Both the position numbers and the translations under genes were made by a program. A DNA stretch of 64,000 bases from Saccharopolyspora sp. NFXS83 (GTDB lineage: Bacteria; Actinomycetota; Actinomycetes; Mycobacteriales; Pseudonocardiaceae), in the NCBI RefSeq assembly GCF_026241095.1, contig NZ_JAPFGB010000002.1:303833-367832 (forward strand). Reading direction: 5' to 3'. The notes beneath the pieces are model-generated. The model made no database searches. It was not told where the DNA came from and saw nothing but the letters and a program-made list of their open reading frames with translations. Numbering within the stretch: the first letter of the stretch is position 1; each line of letters begins with the position of its first letter. Positions 1 to 8,823 of the stretch are shown here, in pieces.

Positions 1-1163
1 TGGAAGGCGTCCCGCATCGGCGACGGCATCAGGTCGGAACCGTCCAGGCACAACCGGTCCCCGCCGTCGGTGAGCACGGCGGCGATGCGGCGCCCGGACG
101 GCGTGCGGTAGGCCGAGGCGGGCACGGCGGAGTTGGCCGAGAAGGAGTCGCCCGCGGCCCAGATCTCCTGCGCCCGCCTGGAAACCAGGAATCGGATCAG
201 CTCGCGGGCCTGCGGGGTGTCGCGGAACATCCCGGCCACGTCGGCCGACACCTCCCAGGTCCCGGCGGAGCCGGGATGCTCGGGCGTGAAACCGGGGAAC
301 CGGGCGAAGTCCGCCGCGGGCACGCCGCGCGCCGCGTACACCCCGCCCATGAACGAACCCTGGTGTTCCAACAGGCATTGCGGCGGGTCGGCGGACATCG
401 GGCGCGACGCGTCCTGGAATTCCGTGAGCAGCGCGGCGATCCGCCCACCGCGCACCTGGCCGGAGTCGGCGAACTCCTGCCAGGTCTGCCAGGCCCGCCG
501 GACCTGCGGCGAGGTCCACGGCAGTTCGCCCGCGATCCACTGGCGGTAGACCTCCGGGCCCGATTGCCGCAGCAGCAGGTCCTCGATCCAGTCCGTGCCG
601 GGCCAGCCGGACGTGGCGGACGCGGACATGCCGACGCACCACGGCGCGGTGCCGGACTCGCGCAGCGAACGGCTCAGCTCGTCCAGGTCCGCGGCGTCGC
701 GCGGCGGCGGGACACCAGGCGGGAACCAGACCATACTCTTGAGGCTCACGTGCACCGGCACCGCGCGGATCGGGCCGCCGCCGACGCGCGCCAGGTCCTG
801 CCACTGGCGGCTGTGCTCCGCGGTCCAGCCTCGGTCCAGCACGTCGTCGAGCGGTTCGAGCCGGTCGCCGTAGCGCGGCAGGTCGCCGATGCTGGGCAGC
901 ACCGCCACGTCCGGCGGCGTGCCGTCGCGCAACCCCGAGGACAGCACCTGCCCGAGCGCGCGGGTGCCCTGGAAGTCCACCCGGATCCCGGTCTGCGCGG
1001 TGAACTCGTCGAGCGCCCTGGTGAACTCGGTCTGCTCCCGGCCGGTCCACGGGCCGAGCACGGTCACGCTGCCCGCCGTGCCGGGAATCCGGCATCCGCT
1101 CAGCCCGGCCAGCAGCATCGCCAGGACCGAGCAGCAGACCGCCGCACGCGCTGTTCGCCTCAT
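1..1163 (-). CDS. Extracellular solute-binding lipoprotein (family 1 type), C-terminus cut by window edge
   Basis: About 387 residues are visible and the gene runs off the left edge. The N-terminus MRRTARAAVCCSVLAMLLAG is followed by LSGC, a lipobox, so the mature protein should be lipid-anchored outside the membrane. The body has ABC solute-binding features such as VTVLGPWTGREQTEF, a repeated pattern of aromatic residues, and a late stretch ending in RFLVSRRAQEIW typical of family 1 binding proteins. The ATG overlaps the stop of the upstream gene by ATGA, so translation is probably coupled. In mycobacteria the pknG operon carries the binding protein GlnH at this position. I infer that this protein is the nutrient-sensing partner of the neighbouring membrane protein rather than part of a transporter, because no permease or ATPase gene is nearby. 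Confidence 0.8.
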   Translation of the reverse strand, partial: MRRTARAAVCCSVLAMLLAGLSGCRIPGTAGSVTVLGPWTGREQTEFTRALDEFTAQTGIRVDFQGTRALGQVLSSGLRDGTPPDVAVLPSIGDLPRYGDRLEPLDDVLDRGWTAEHSRQWQDLARVGGGPIRAVPVHVSLKSMVWFPPGVPPPRDAADLDELSRSLRESGTAPWCVGMSASATSGWPGTDWIEDLLLRQSGPEVYRQWIAGELPWTSPQVRRAWQTWQEFADSGQVRGGRIAALLTEFQDASRPMSADPPQCLLEHQGSFMGGVYAARGVPAADFARFPGFTPEHPGSAGTWEVSADVAGMFRDTPQARELIRFLVSRRAQEIWAAGDSFSANSAVPASAYRTPSGRRIAAVLTDGGDRLCLDGSDLMPSPMRDAF

Positions 1164-2146
1164 CGGGACCGGTACCTGTACTCGTCGATGCGGGCGGAGA
1201 AGCCGAGCTGCACCAGCAGCGCCGTCGCCACCGCCAGCACCGGGATGGTCCACAGCAGCGCGGCGTCCGCTCCGACCTCCACCGCGCCCGCGCCGGTGTC
1301 GACGGGGCCGGGGAACCGCGCCGCCCAGCGCTGCGCGGTGACCCCGCACGCGGCGAGATCGCGCGGGCACTGCTCGGTCAGCACGCGCAGCACCGCGTCC
1401 CGGTAGCCGAGGTCGTCGTGCCAAGTCCGCGTCGTCCACTGCTCGGCCAGCGGTTCCAAGCGGGCCCGCGTCACCAGGATCCGGGAGGCGACCTCGGCGA
1501 GTCCGGCCGCGCACGCCGTGGCCAGCACCAGCGGCGGGTTCAGCACCCGCCGGAACCGCCGCGCCAGCCGCACCTGCACGACCACCAGCAGCACCAGCAG
1601 CAACACCGCGGGCACCAGCCACAGCACGATCGTCGCCACCCGCGCTTCGGCGGCCCGCAGGTACTCGGCGCGCAGCACGTCGAGCTGGAACAGCACTCCC
1701 TCGCCGGGCCGGTCCAGCAGCAGCGTCGCGTTCCACAGGTAGGTGGTGCCCAGCGGGGAAGCCGGGTTCTCCCGGAAACCGGTGGCGGCCAGGTCCATCT
1801 CCGCCCCGTAGGAGGCGAGCAGGCCCTGCGCGACCTCCAGCCGGGACGGATCCACGTCCGGCAACCCGGTCTGGGCGACCTCGGTGAGGTGCCGTTGCGC
1901 GATGGCCAGCTGGGTGCGGTACTCCTCGCCCGGCCCGGCCAGCAGCACCTCGCCGGAGCGGATCCCGTCCACCGCTCCCCGGTGCGCGTCCACCAGCGCC
2001 TCCCGCGCGGCGAGCACTTCACCGGCCGCGGGCAGCGCGGTGTGCACGCGGTAGAACGACCACGCGGAGAACACCGCCGTGAGCGCGATCAGCACCAGCA
2101 GCGCGGTCCGCCGGCGGCGCAGGTACCGCATCGTGGACGCCGTCAT
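1160..2146 (-). CDS. glnX: GlnX-like membrane sensor protein of the pknG operon
   Basis: This is a 328-residue membrane protein. After a basic MTASTMRYLRRRR start there is one membrane span (about residues 13-33). A predicted extracellular helical domain of about 140 residues follows, then a second hydrophobic block (about 175-200), another, and a last span just before the C-terminus, which ends in YRYRSR. That layout and the position beside pknG and a binding protein match mycobacterial GlnX, which passes amino-acid availability from GlnH to PknG. The ATG at 2146 makes an ATGA overlap with the upstream VWA gene. A start 11 codons further upstream is open but lies inside that gene and is less likely. 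Identification rests on topology and context, as sequence similarity could not be scored. Confidence 0.65.
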   Translation of the reverse strand: MTASTMRYLRRRRTALLVLIALTAVFSAWSFYRVHTALPAAGEVLAAREALVDAHRGAVDGIRSGEVLLAGPGEEYRTQLAIAQRHLTEVAQTGLPDVDPSRLEVAQGLLASYGAEMDLAATGFRENPASPLGTTYLWNATLLLDRPGEGVLFQLDVLRAEYLRAAEARVATIVLWLVPAVLLLVLLVVVQVRLARRFRRVLNPPLVLATACAAGLAEVASRILVTRARLEPLAEQWTTRTWHDDLGYRDAVLRVLTEQCPRDLAACGVTAQRWAARFPGPVDTGAGAVEVGADAALLWTIPVLAVATALLVQLGFSARIDEYRYRSR

Positions 2147-3564
2147 CGCCCGCTCCCGGTGCCGAACCGGTGCCCGCACTCGCAGTAGCGCGCGTCACCG
2201 GGGTTGCGGCGGTCGCACTCGGGGCACCGCCGTTCCGGGCCCGCCGGGACGGCCGACGGCGCGCGTTCCGGACCGCGGGTGGAGATGTTGGATCCGACGG
2301 CGGCGTTGAGGAAGTCCACCCGCCGCAAGTCCGGGCGCACCGCGACCACGCCCCCCGCGGCATCGCGGATCTCCACCAGCCGTCGCAGCCGGGCCAGCAC
2401 CTCCTCGTTGCCGGAGTCGTGGGCCAGCACCACCGCCCGCGCCCAGTGCCGCCGCGCGCCCTCTGCGTCGCCGCGGTCGAAGGCGTCGCACCCGGCGAGC
2501 ACGGCCGCGTTCAGGTCGGCCTGACCGGTGTAGTGCGCGACCAGCGGATCGATGCGGCTGGACAGCTGCGGATCGTCGGTCCAGTGCACCAGCACCGGCA
2601 CCGGCGGGCCGAGTTCGCCGCCGTCGCCCGCGCGCACCGGCTGCACCACCGCGATCTGCAGGTCCTCGGCCATCGGCTCCCCGTCGTGGCGCAGGTCCAC
2701 GCCCAGGTGGTACTCGCGGACCTCCCCCGGCCCCCAGGTCCCGGTGCGGAATTCGGCGGTGCGCTCGCCGCGGGAGGTCGGCTGGAGCTCCAGCTCGGCC
2801 GGGAACGCCTGCTTGAAGAAGCGCAGGCGGGAACCGGGCAGCGCGGTGACCCGGATCAGCAGGTCCGGCAGCACCTTCGCCATCGCCGCCCGGACCAGCC
2901 GCCGGAAGTCGTCGGCCAGCTCCGCTTCGACGCGCACCGAGTCGGCTCCGCCGCGCAGCGCCGACGCGATGCGGCGCAGCTCGTCCGGGCGCCAGTCCTC
3001 GCCGATCCCCCTCGCGTCGCAGACGAAGTGCCCGGCGCACTCGCGCAGCGCGCGGTCCAGCACCGCGACGCTCTCGCCCTCGTCGCGGCCGTCGGTGAGC
3101 AGCAGCGCGTGCCGGACGGCACCGCCGTGCCCGGCCAGCAGCCGATCGGCCAGCTGCAGCCAGCCGCCCATCGCCGTGCCGCCGCCCGCGTACAGCCGGG
3201 ACACCGCCGTGGTGGCCTCGTCGCGGGTCCGCGCGTCCATCCGGGCCAGTTCGGGGGTGCGCGGATAGGCCATCCGGGCGCGGTCGGTGCCCTGCACCAC
3301 GGCGAACAACACCCCGTCGGGCAGCGCGTCGAGCGCGCCGATCGCGGCCCGGCGCGCTTCGGTGATCTTGGTGGGCGGCGTGCTCATCGAGCCGGAGCAG
3401 TCCACCAGCAGCACCTCGGCGGATTCCCGAGCGGGGCCGAGATCACCGGCCGAGACGGTGAGCACCGCGTGCATCCGGGAGTCCGATGTGGACATGTACT
3501 TGTGCTGGCTCAGCCGCAGGCGCACCGCGGCCCCCATCGCGTCCCCCGGCTCGGCCACCGTCAC
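2143..3564 (-). CDS. VWA-domain protein with C-terminal zinc ribbon
   Basis: The protein is about 473 residues if translation begins at the GTG that forms a GTGA overlap with the pknG stop; an ATG lies nine codons later. A von Willebrand A domain starts near residue 45 with an intact metal-ion-dependent adhesion site (DCSGSM at 55-60, a later GGGTAMG threonine and LLTDGRDEG). A beta-rich region and a helical, TPR-like segment follow. The last 30 residues hold a zinc ribbon (CPEC...CECGH). The protein lacks a signal sequence or membrane span, so it should be cytosolic. Its place between pknG and glnX suggests it is a scaffold or substrate of the kinase. Mycobacterial pknG operons lack this gene, so its role here is unknown. 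Confidence 0.85.
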   Translation of the reverse strand: MTVAEPGDAMGAAVRLRLSQHKYMSTSDSRMHAVLTVSAGDLGPARESAEVLLVDCSGSMSTPPTKITEARRAAIGALDALPDGVLFAVVQGTDRARMAYPRTPELARMDARTRDEATTAVSRLYAGGGTAMGGWLQLADRLLAGHGGAVRHALLLTDGRDEGESVAVLDRALRECAGHFVCDARGIGEDWRPDELRRIASALRGGADSVRVEAELADDFRRLVRAAMAKVLPDLLIRVTALPGSRLRFFKQAFPAELELQPTSRGERTAEFRTGTWGPGEVREYHLGVDLRHDGEPMAEDLQIAVVQPVRAGDGGELGPPVPVLVHWTDDPQLSSRIDPLVAHYTGQADLNAAVLAGCDAFDRGDAEGARRHWARAVVLAHDSGNEEVLARLRRLVEIRDAAGGVVAVRPDLRRVDFLNAAVGSNISTRGPERAPSAVPAGPERRCPECDRRNPGDARYCECGHRFGTGSGR

Positions 3565-5903
3565 CACCACGTCCTCGGCCGCACGTCGTTGGCCAGGTCG
3601 ACCAGTGCCGCGTGCGCGTCGGCTCGCCCGGCTTGCCCGGCGAGCCTGCGGATCGAGTTCTCCAGCAGCACGCGCAACGAGCGGACGTCCGGGTTCGCGC
3701 CCAGCACGGCGCTGTCGGGCAGCCGCACCGGTTCCCGGCGGGCTCGGGCGAGCGCGACCTCCCGCAACGACGCGGCCAGCCTGGCTCGGCCCGCACCGTC
3801 GGGCTCGCCGCCGTCCAGCGACAGCGCGTCCAACCGGCGCACCGCGTCGGCGAGATCGTCGGCGCCGGGCAACTCGCCGCCGCGGAGGCGACCGGCCCGC
3901 ACCCGGAATGCCGCCACGCGGGACTCCTGCGCGTGGCGGCATTCCGGCGGAACGTCGTCCAAGGCCTCGACCGCGAGGTCGCGCGCTCCGTCCGCGAGCG
4001 CCATCCGGGCGAGGCCGAACGCGGCGTTCGCGGTCCTGCGGTCCTGCGGCCACGCGGCCTCGTACGCGGCCCGCGCCTCGGCCGCGTCGCCCGCGTGCTC
4101 GGCGCAGAACGCCAGCGCCAGCTTGGGAACCAGCTCGCCCGGCAGCGCATCGCGCACCGCGGTGAACTCCCGGCGGGCCGCGGGCACGTCCTCCCGGACG
4201 AGGGCGAGCAGGCCGCGGAAGTACGCGGACCGCCAGTCGGGCGCGCGCCGGTCGGCCTGCTCGGCCGCCGCCAGCCGGGACTCCGCCGCGTCGGCCTCGC
4301 CGAGCCGGATCAGCGCGCGGCAGGCCCGCAGGTGGATTTCGGCGGACTCGCGCTCGGAACCGTCCAGCGTGGCGAGCAGTTCGCGGGCGTCGGTGGTGAC
4401 CAGCGCGGCGAGGTACCCGGCCTCCGGGTCGTCGGCGCGCACCAGCGGCACGGGCAGCGCGGCGGCGGCGCGGGCGGGCGAGGGGCGGCCGTCGTCGAGT
4501 TCCGCCGCCAGCTCGGCGAGCGTCCGCGCACCGGTCCACCGCCGCAGCGGCGGGATCGAGCCGAGCCCGGTGTCCAGCAGCGCGGTGGGGTCCTCGAACA
4601 ACCGGGACGGGCTGGGGCGCAACGACATCCCGCGCAGCGCGAGGATCTCCCGCAGCACGCCGAGCAGCTGCTCGCCCATCTCCGCGGCCGTGGTGAACCG
4701 CTGCTCGAACGGCCCGGTGGCGCGGGCCAGCACGCGGCGGAACGACGCCACCCCGTAGGCGTCGCCTGATTCCGGCGCCACGCCTGCGGTGGGCACGGCC
4801 TCGTCCGGCGAGGTTTCCGGTTCCCCGACCCGGCTGCTGCCGGGAGCTCCGCCGGCCGCCTGCAGTCGCGTGCCCGGCGACCAGGACTCCTCGGTCACGT
4901 GGAACAAGGTCTCCAGGGTCCGCCCGACCGTGTGCAGATCGGAGCGGATCGTCAGCCCGTAAAGCTCGCGTTCCTCGTCCGGCACCTGGTAGCCGCGGGT
5001 GCCGACGACGGGACCTTCCTGGTCGTCGATCCCGCGCACCGCGCCCAGATCGATCACCTTCAACCGGTTGGTGCTGCGGATGACATTGCCCGGTTTCATG
5101 TCGCAGTACAGCAACCCGGTGCCGTGCAGGTGCTCCAGCGCCGCCAGGATCTCCAGCCCGTAGGCGATGACGTGCTCCACCCGCACTTCCCCGTGCCGGG
5201 CCCGCACCGCCGGATCGTTCTTGAGCTGCGCGAGCGACGGGCCGCCGACGTGCTCCATCACCAGGTAGTCGACCGGCTCGCCGGAGACCGGATCGGGGTG
5301 TTGCACGAAGTCGTAGATGCGCACGATGTTCGGGTGGTCCAGCCTGGTCAGCGCGGTGCGCTCGTTGGCCACCAGTTCGCGGGCCCGCCGGTCCCGGCTG
5401 TTGATCAGTCCTTTGAGGACCACGTAGGTGTCGTCCAGGTTGCGGGCCTTGGCGAGGTAGACCCAGCCGAGCCCGCCGCGCTGCAACGGCCCGACCACCT
5501 CGTAGCGGTCGGCGAGCAGGTCCCCCGCCACGAGCTTCAGCGAGAACGAGTACCGCGCACCGCACTGCCCGCACACCCCGTCCAGCAGCGGCGGCTGTCC
5601 CGCGAAGGTCCGCGCGACGGCATGGCCGCACTCGGCGCAGACCCGGCTCGCCTCCGGAACTTCCGCGTTCACCAGCACCAGGCTCGACGGGTCCGGCAGC
5701 TCGAACACCGGCAACGACAGCAGATCGCCGCTGACCCAGGCGCCGCTGTCGCTCCCCCTCGGCCCGCTCGCGGAGCTCGGGGCGACCGCCCGTTCGGCCT
5801 GGGTCGGCGCGGGAAAGGGGGACGGACGACGACCGCAGCGATCGCAGAACCCGGTCGCCACCACGGTTCCGCCGCACCCCGGACGGTCGCAGGGGGCGGT
5901 CAT
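3561..5903 (-). CDS. pknG: Serine/threonine protein kinase PknG
   Basis: At 780 residues it is close to mycobacterial PknG (750). An N-terminal zinc-finger-like stretch (C5, C10, C20, C23) is followed by the PknG rubredoxin module with C89-x2-C92 and C111-x2-C114. The kinase domain spans about 130-390, with lysine in YVVLKG (164), a catalytic loop YCDMKPGN (267-274) in place of HRD, and DLG in place of DFG (285-287); these are PknG hallmarks. The C-terminal half is an alanine-rich helical TPR region. PknG is a soluble kinase that controls 2-oxoglutarate dehydrogenase through GarA-type FHA proteins and senses amino acids through GlnH/GlnX. The ATG at 5903 overlaps the upstream stop by ATGA and the stop overlaps the next GTG, so this is the core of a coupled five-gene operon. 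Confidence 0.95.
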   Translation of the reverse strand: MTAPCDRPGCGGTVVATGFCDRCGRRPSPFPAPTQAERAVAPSSASGPRGSDSGAWVSGDLLSLPVFELPDPSSLVLVNAEVPEASRVCAECGHAVARTFAGQPPLLDGVCGQCGARYSFSLKLVAGDLLADRYEVVGPLQRGGLGWVYLAKARNLDDTYVVLKGLINSRDRRARELVANERTALTRLDHPNIVRIYDFVQHPDPVSGEPVDYLVMEHVGGPSLAQLKNDPAVRARHGEVRVEHVIAYGLEILAALEHLHGTGLLYCDMKPGNVIRSTNRLKVIDLGAVRGIDDQEGPVVGTRGYQVPDEERELYGLTIRSDLHTVGRTLETLFHVTEESWSPGTRLQAAGGAPGSSRVGEPETSPDEAVPTAGVAPESGDAYGVASFRRVLARATGPFEQRFTTAAEMGEQLLGVLREILALRGMSLRPSPSRLFEDPTALLDTGLGSIPPLRRWTGARTLAELAAELDDGRPSPARAAAALPVPLVRADDPEAGYLAALVTTDARELLATLDGSERESAEIHLRACRALIRLGEADAAESRLAAAEQADRRAPDWRSAYFRGLLALVREDVPAARREFTAVRDALPGELVPKLALAFCAEHAGDAAEARAAYEAAWPQDRRTANAAFGLARMALADGARDLAVEALDDVPPECRHAQESRVAAFRVRAGRLRGGELPGADDLADAVRRLDALSLDGGEPDGAGRARLAASLREVALARARREPVRLPDSAVLGANPDVRSLRVLLENSIRRLAGQAGRADAHAALVDLANDVRPRTWW

Positions 5904-6934
5904 GCCGGGCCGATCCGCGCGCGCACGGCCGCCCCGTAGCCGCGCACGAGTTCCGTGGCCGCGTCCAGATCGCAGGGCCCCCGCCGCCACAACGCGTCGT
6001 GCGAGCGCCGGTACGGCTCGTCCAGCACGACGTCCTCGACGAAGCCGTGGTCGATCGCCTGCGCCCGGTAGGCCTCCAGCAGCCCGCGCAGGTCGTCGCG
6101 CCGCTCCACCAGGGAGTCCAGCTCGCCGCGCCGCTCTCGCAGCAGGCGTGAGGTGGCCTCGACGTCGGCTTCGGCGCGGGCGAGCCGCTGCGCCCGCTCC
6201 TCCGGTGCCATCCCCGGATCGTCCCGCCGCAGCCCGGTGACCACCAGGCGCAGCTCGATGGCCCGGTCCGGGACCGCGGGCGCCCCGGCGATCCTGCCCG
6301 CGACGTGCGCGTGGTGGCGGTGCAGCGCGTTCTCCCGCTGCGCGAGTTCGTCGACCGCCCGCGCCAGCAGGTCCAGCCGGGCCAGGAACACCTCCGGATC
6401 CCCGTCCTGCTCCGGCCACAGCTCCCGCGCCACCCGCAGCGCGGCGGAGGAGCCGCTGCGGAAGGCCAGCACCAGTCGGATGCCGTGGCCTGCCACCGGC
6501 GCGAGCACCTCGCGCAGCACCCGCTCCGGCTCGGACGCCTCGTCGATGCCGTCCAGCACCAGGGTGCGCGGCTCGGTTTCCACCGGTGGGGGCGCGGATC
6601 CCGGCCGCGCTGCTTCGCCCGCGGCCTCGGGCTCCGGCCGTCGTGGCGCCGAGTCCGGCCACACCTGCTCGATCGCGCCGCCGACCGTCGCCACGATCTC
6701 CGCCCGCGCGTCGCTCGACGTGCACCCGGCCATGCTCAGCGGTCGGGCTCGCACCGGGTTCCCGTCGCGCAGCACACCGAACCCGCCGGTGACGAACAGG
6801 TAGACGTCGCGGTGGATGTGCACGTCGCCCGCGATGCGGTCCGCCTGCACCACGTTCCCGGCCTCGCCCCGAACCTGGTTGCGCACCGCCTTCTTCGGCC
6901 CCGTGCCCGTCTCCGGCGTCCGTCGCTCCCCCAC
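5900..6934 (-). CDS. Protein with amyloid-signalling-like motif and Walker B-like segment, first gene of pknG operon
   Basis: This 344-residue protein belongs to no family I can name with certainty. The chosen GTG at 6934 has a GTGAGG ribosome site six bases upstream; an ATG at 7012 is open but has no good site. Residues 26-40 read GNVVQADRIAGDVHI, matching the short G-N-x-x-Q-A...G-x-V-H motif seen near the ends of actinobacterial STAND/NLR-type and trypsin- or caspase-associated proteins, where it resembles RHIM-like amyloid motifs. Residues 123-160 (TLVLDGIDEASEPER, then LVLAFRS) look like a Walker B and sensor strand of a STAND ATPase, but I see no Walker A, so ATP hydrolysis is doubtful. 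The second half is charged and helical with coiled-coil character. The stop overlaps the pknG ATG, implying a joint role in kinase signalling. Confidence 0.6.
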   Translation of the reverse strand: MGERRTPETGTGPKKAVRNQVRGEAGNVVQADRIAGDVHIHRDVYLFVTGGFGVLRDGNPVRARPLSMAGCTSSDARAEIVATVGGAIEQVWPDSAPRRPEPEAAGEAARPGSAPPPVETEPRTLVLDGIDEASEPERVLREVLAPVAGHGIRLVLAFRSGSSAALRVARELWPEQDGDPEVFLARLDLLARAVDELAQRENALHRHHAHVAGRIAGAPAVPDRAIELRLVVTGLRRDDPGMAPEERAQRLARAEADVEATSRLLRERRGELDSLVERRDDLRGLLEAYRAQAIDHGFVEDVVLDEPYRRSHDALWRRGPCDLDAATELVRGYGAAVRARIGPA

Positions 6935-7641
6935 GTCGCGCCTCACCCCCTCGTCGGAGATCACCGCGAACGATACTCCGAGTGCACGGTTGATCACCGC
7001 TGGTCGCACCACGCCGCGCTGGGCCGGGCGCGCGGATCACCTGATCCGAGCAACGGGGCGTCCGAACAGGTCGGCGACCCGGTAGCTGATTCGCACCGGA
7101 ATCGGCCGAACGAGTGACGATCCGCTCCGATCGGCCCCTTGGGCGTCCAGGCCGGACTTCCGCCGATGGCGCGAGAATGCGCGGTGATCTCGCGGCAGTG
7201 CGGTCCGTCGCGGAGTTGCTTCGATGCGGCGGCGAATTCCCTGGCGCGTTCGAAAGACCACTCCGCCCGGATTCGACGAACGCGAACTCGCAGCGGATCG
7301 CTCCCAATGGGCACACCCCGTACCCATGCGCGCACAACTGATCGCACAACGTCGCCATCGGGTCCGCGCGGTAATCGGCGCAATGCCCCAAGTCCTGTAA
7401 CGGCAACGGAAATCGCTGATCACAGCGCCGCGAAAGCACTGTGCCGAATGCCACTTCCCGCCGGTGGACCACGCGGTCGCGTTGTGCGTAGCCTGTGCCG
7501 CGGTTTCGCGGTGATCAGCCATCCGGCAGGGGGCTCCGCGAATCGCGCCGAATCGGTGGGCGGCCTCGTCGAGGCGATCGTTCATCCGAGCCTCGGGCCT
7601 TCGTGGGCCGATGTGCCGGTGTCAGCGGCAAAAGGAGTTGT
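6935..7641. other. Divergent intergenic region, about 700 bases
   Basis: This spacer separates the minus-strand pknG operon from the plus-strand NlpC/P60 gene and should hold both promoters. Open frames exist on both strands, but their composition is arginine/serine-rich and shadow-like and none has a clear ribosome site. The last 140 bases before the NlpC gene contain a perfect short hairpin (GCCTCGTCGAGGC at 7563-7575), so a structured leader is possible. I could not match it to the cyclic-di-AMP riboswitch that often precedes actinobacterial NlpC/P60 genes. Confidence 0.5.
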
Positions 7642-8682
7642 GTGCGTTCAGCGTCGTCGTCCAAGTTGAAGCGTTCGATGGGCGGAGCCCTGGCGGCCAC
7701 GGTGGTCGCCACCGCCGTCGGCGTGTCCGCGCCGCCGGCCGTCGCGCAGCCGCCGGGCAACGCGTCGGACGCCCAGAAGCAGTTGAAGGAACTGGGGCGC
7801 CAGGCCGAGGAACTGACGGAGACGTACAAGAAGGCGCAGGACGACCACGCCAAGCGGCGGGGTGAGCTGGACCAGGCGAACGCCGACAGCGACCAGGCCG
7901 GCCGGGTCGCCGGGCAGGCGCGGGCCGACGAGCAGCGGTTCCGCAGCGGGGTCGACCGGCTGGTGCACGCGTCCTACCAGGGAGCTCGACTGAACAAGCT
8001 CTCCGCGCTGCTGGTCAGCGAGTCGCCGGACGACTTCCTGGACCGGTCCTCGGCGTTGGACGTGCTGGCCAAGGACAACAACGACGCCGTCAAGGCGTTG
8101 TCCGGAGCGACCCACCGGGCCGAGGGCGCCGAGCGCCAGGCCCAGGACGCGCGCGGGCGCGCGGAGACCGCGGCGGCCGAGGCGGCTCGCATCGAGGGGG
8201 AAATAGCGGGCAAGAAGGACGCGATGGACGCCCAGGTCGCGAAGGTCAAGGAGCAGTACAACAGCCTGAGCGAGCAAGAGCAGGAATCGATGTCCGGCGG
8301 CAGCTCGGTCGGCTCGCTGCTCGGTTCCGGCACCGCGATCGAGGCGGTCAACGCCGCGCTGAGCAAGCAGGGCTCGCCGTACGTGTTCGGCGCCAAGGGG
8401 CCTGAGCAGTTCGACTGCTCCGGGCTCGTCGCGTGGTCCTTCCGCCAGGCGGGGGTGTCGCTGCCCAGCTCGACTCAGTCGCAGATCTCGGAGGGCAAGA
8501 AGGTCTCCCAGAGCGAGATGAAACCCGGCGACGTGATCTTCTTCTACAGCTCGGGCAGCCACAACGGCATCTACATCGGCAACGGCAAGATCGTGCACGC
8601 CCCGACCGAAGGCCAGGACGTCACCGTCGAAGAGGTCGAGTACATGGGCCAGGTCAACAGCGTCCGCCGCTTCGCGGGGTGA
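7642..8682 (+). CDS. Secreted NlpC/P60 peptidoglycan endopeptidase (RipA-like)
   Basis: The 346-residue protein starts at GTG 7642, four bases after AAAAGGAG. A signal peptide covers about residues 1-35 (ending AVA-QP), followed by a long coiled coil (about 40-215, rich in A, E, K and Q) and a C-terminal NlpC/P60 domain. The catalytic cysteine is in FDCSGLVAWSF (C259), with histidines H307 (GSHNG) and H319 (IVHAP), so the active site is intact. Enzymes of this build cleave the D-Glu/meso-diaminopimelate stem peptide during cell separation, and the coiled coil blocks or positions the catalytic domain until an FtsEX-like partner activates it. The gene stands alone, divergent from the pknG operon. 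The substrate is inferred from the family. Confidence 0.92.
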   Translation: MRSASSSKLKRSMGGALAATVVATAVGVSAPPAVAQPPGNASDAQKQLKELGRQAEELTETYKKAQDDHAKRRGELDQANADSDQAGRVAGQARADEQRFRSGVDRLVHASYQGARLNKLSALLVSESPDDFLDRSSALDVLAKDNNDAVKALSGATHRAEGAERQAQDARGRAETAAAEAARIEGEIAGKKDAMDAQVAKVKEQYNSLSEQEQESMSGGSSVGSLLGSGTAIEAVNAALSKQGSPYVFGAKGPEQFDCSGLVAWSFRQAGVSLPSSTQSQISEGKKVSQSEMKPGDVIFFYSSGSHNGIYIGNGKIVHAPTEGQDVTVEEVEYMGQVNSVRRFAG

Positions 8683-8823
8683 GCCCGCCCGCCGGCGGGA
8701 CCGGCACTCGCCGCCGGAGGCCTGCGAGCCGGTTCAGGTGAGCGCGCCGGATCTCCCGGTGGCGGAGCCGGGAACGCTCCGCTGGGCCGAGGGATCCGCG
8801 CGCGTGCCGCGTTCGCGGACGCG

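Noticed and set aside
2170-4758. Plus-strand open frame of 862 codons opposite the VWA and pknG genes
   Set aside because: Arginine/alanine/histidine-rich shadow of real minus-strand genes; no domain and no ribosome site.
5904-7472. N-terminal extension of pknG far upstream in the same frame
   Set aside because: The frame crosses the upstream gene as a shadow. The ATG at 5903 gives the normal PknG start and an ATGA overlap.
7037-7585. Minus-strand frame of 182 codons in the divergent spacer
   Set aside because: No ribosome site, and composition looks like non-coding sequence.
7500-7641. Cyclic-di-AMP (ydaO-type) riboswitch before the NlpC/P60 gene
   Set aside because: The leader is long and hairpin-prone, but I could not find the conserved core segments in the right order.
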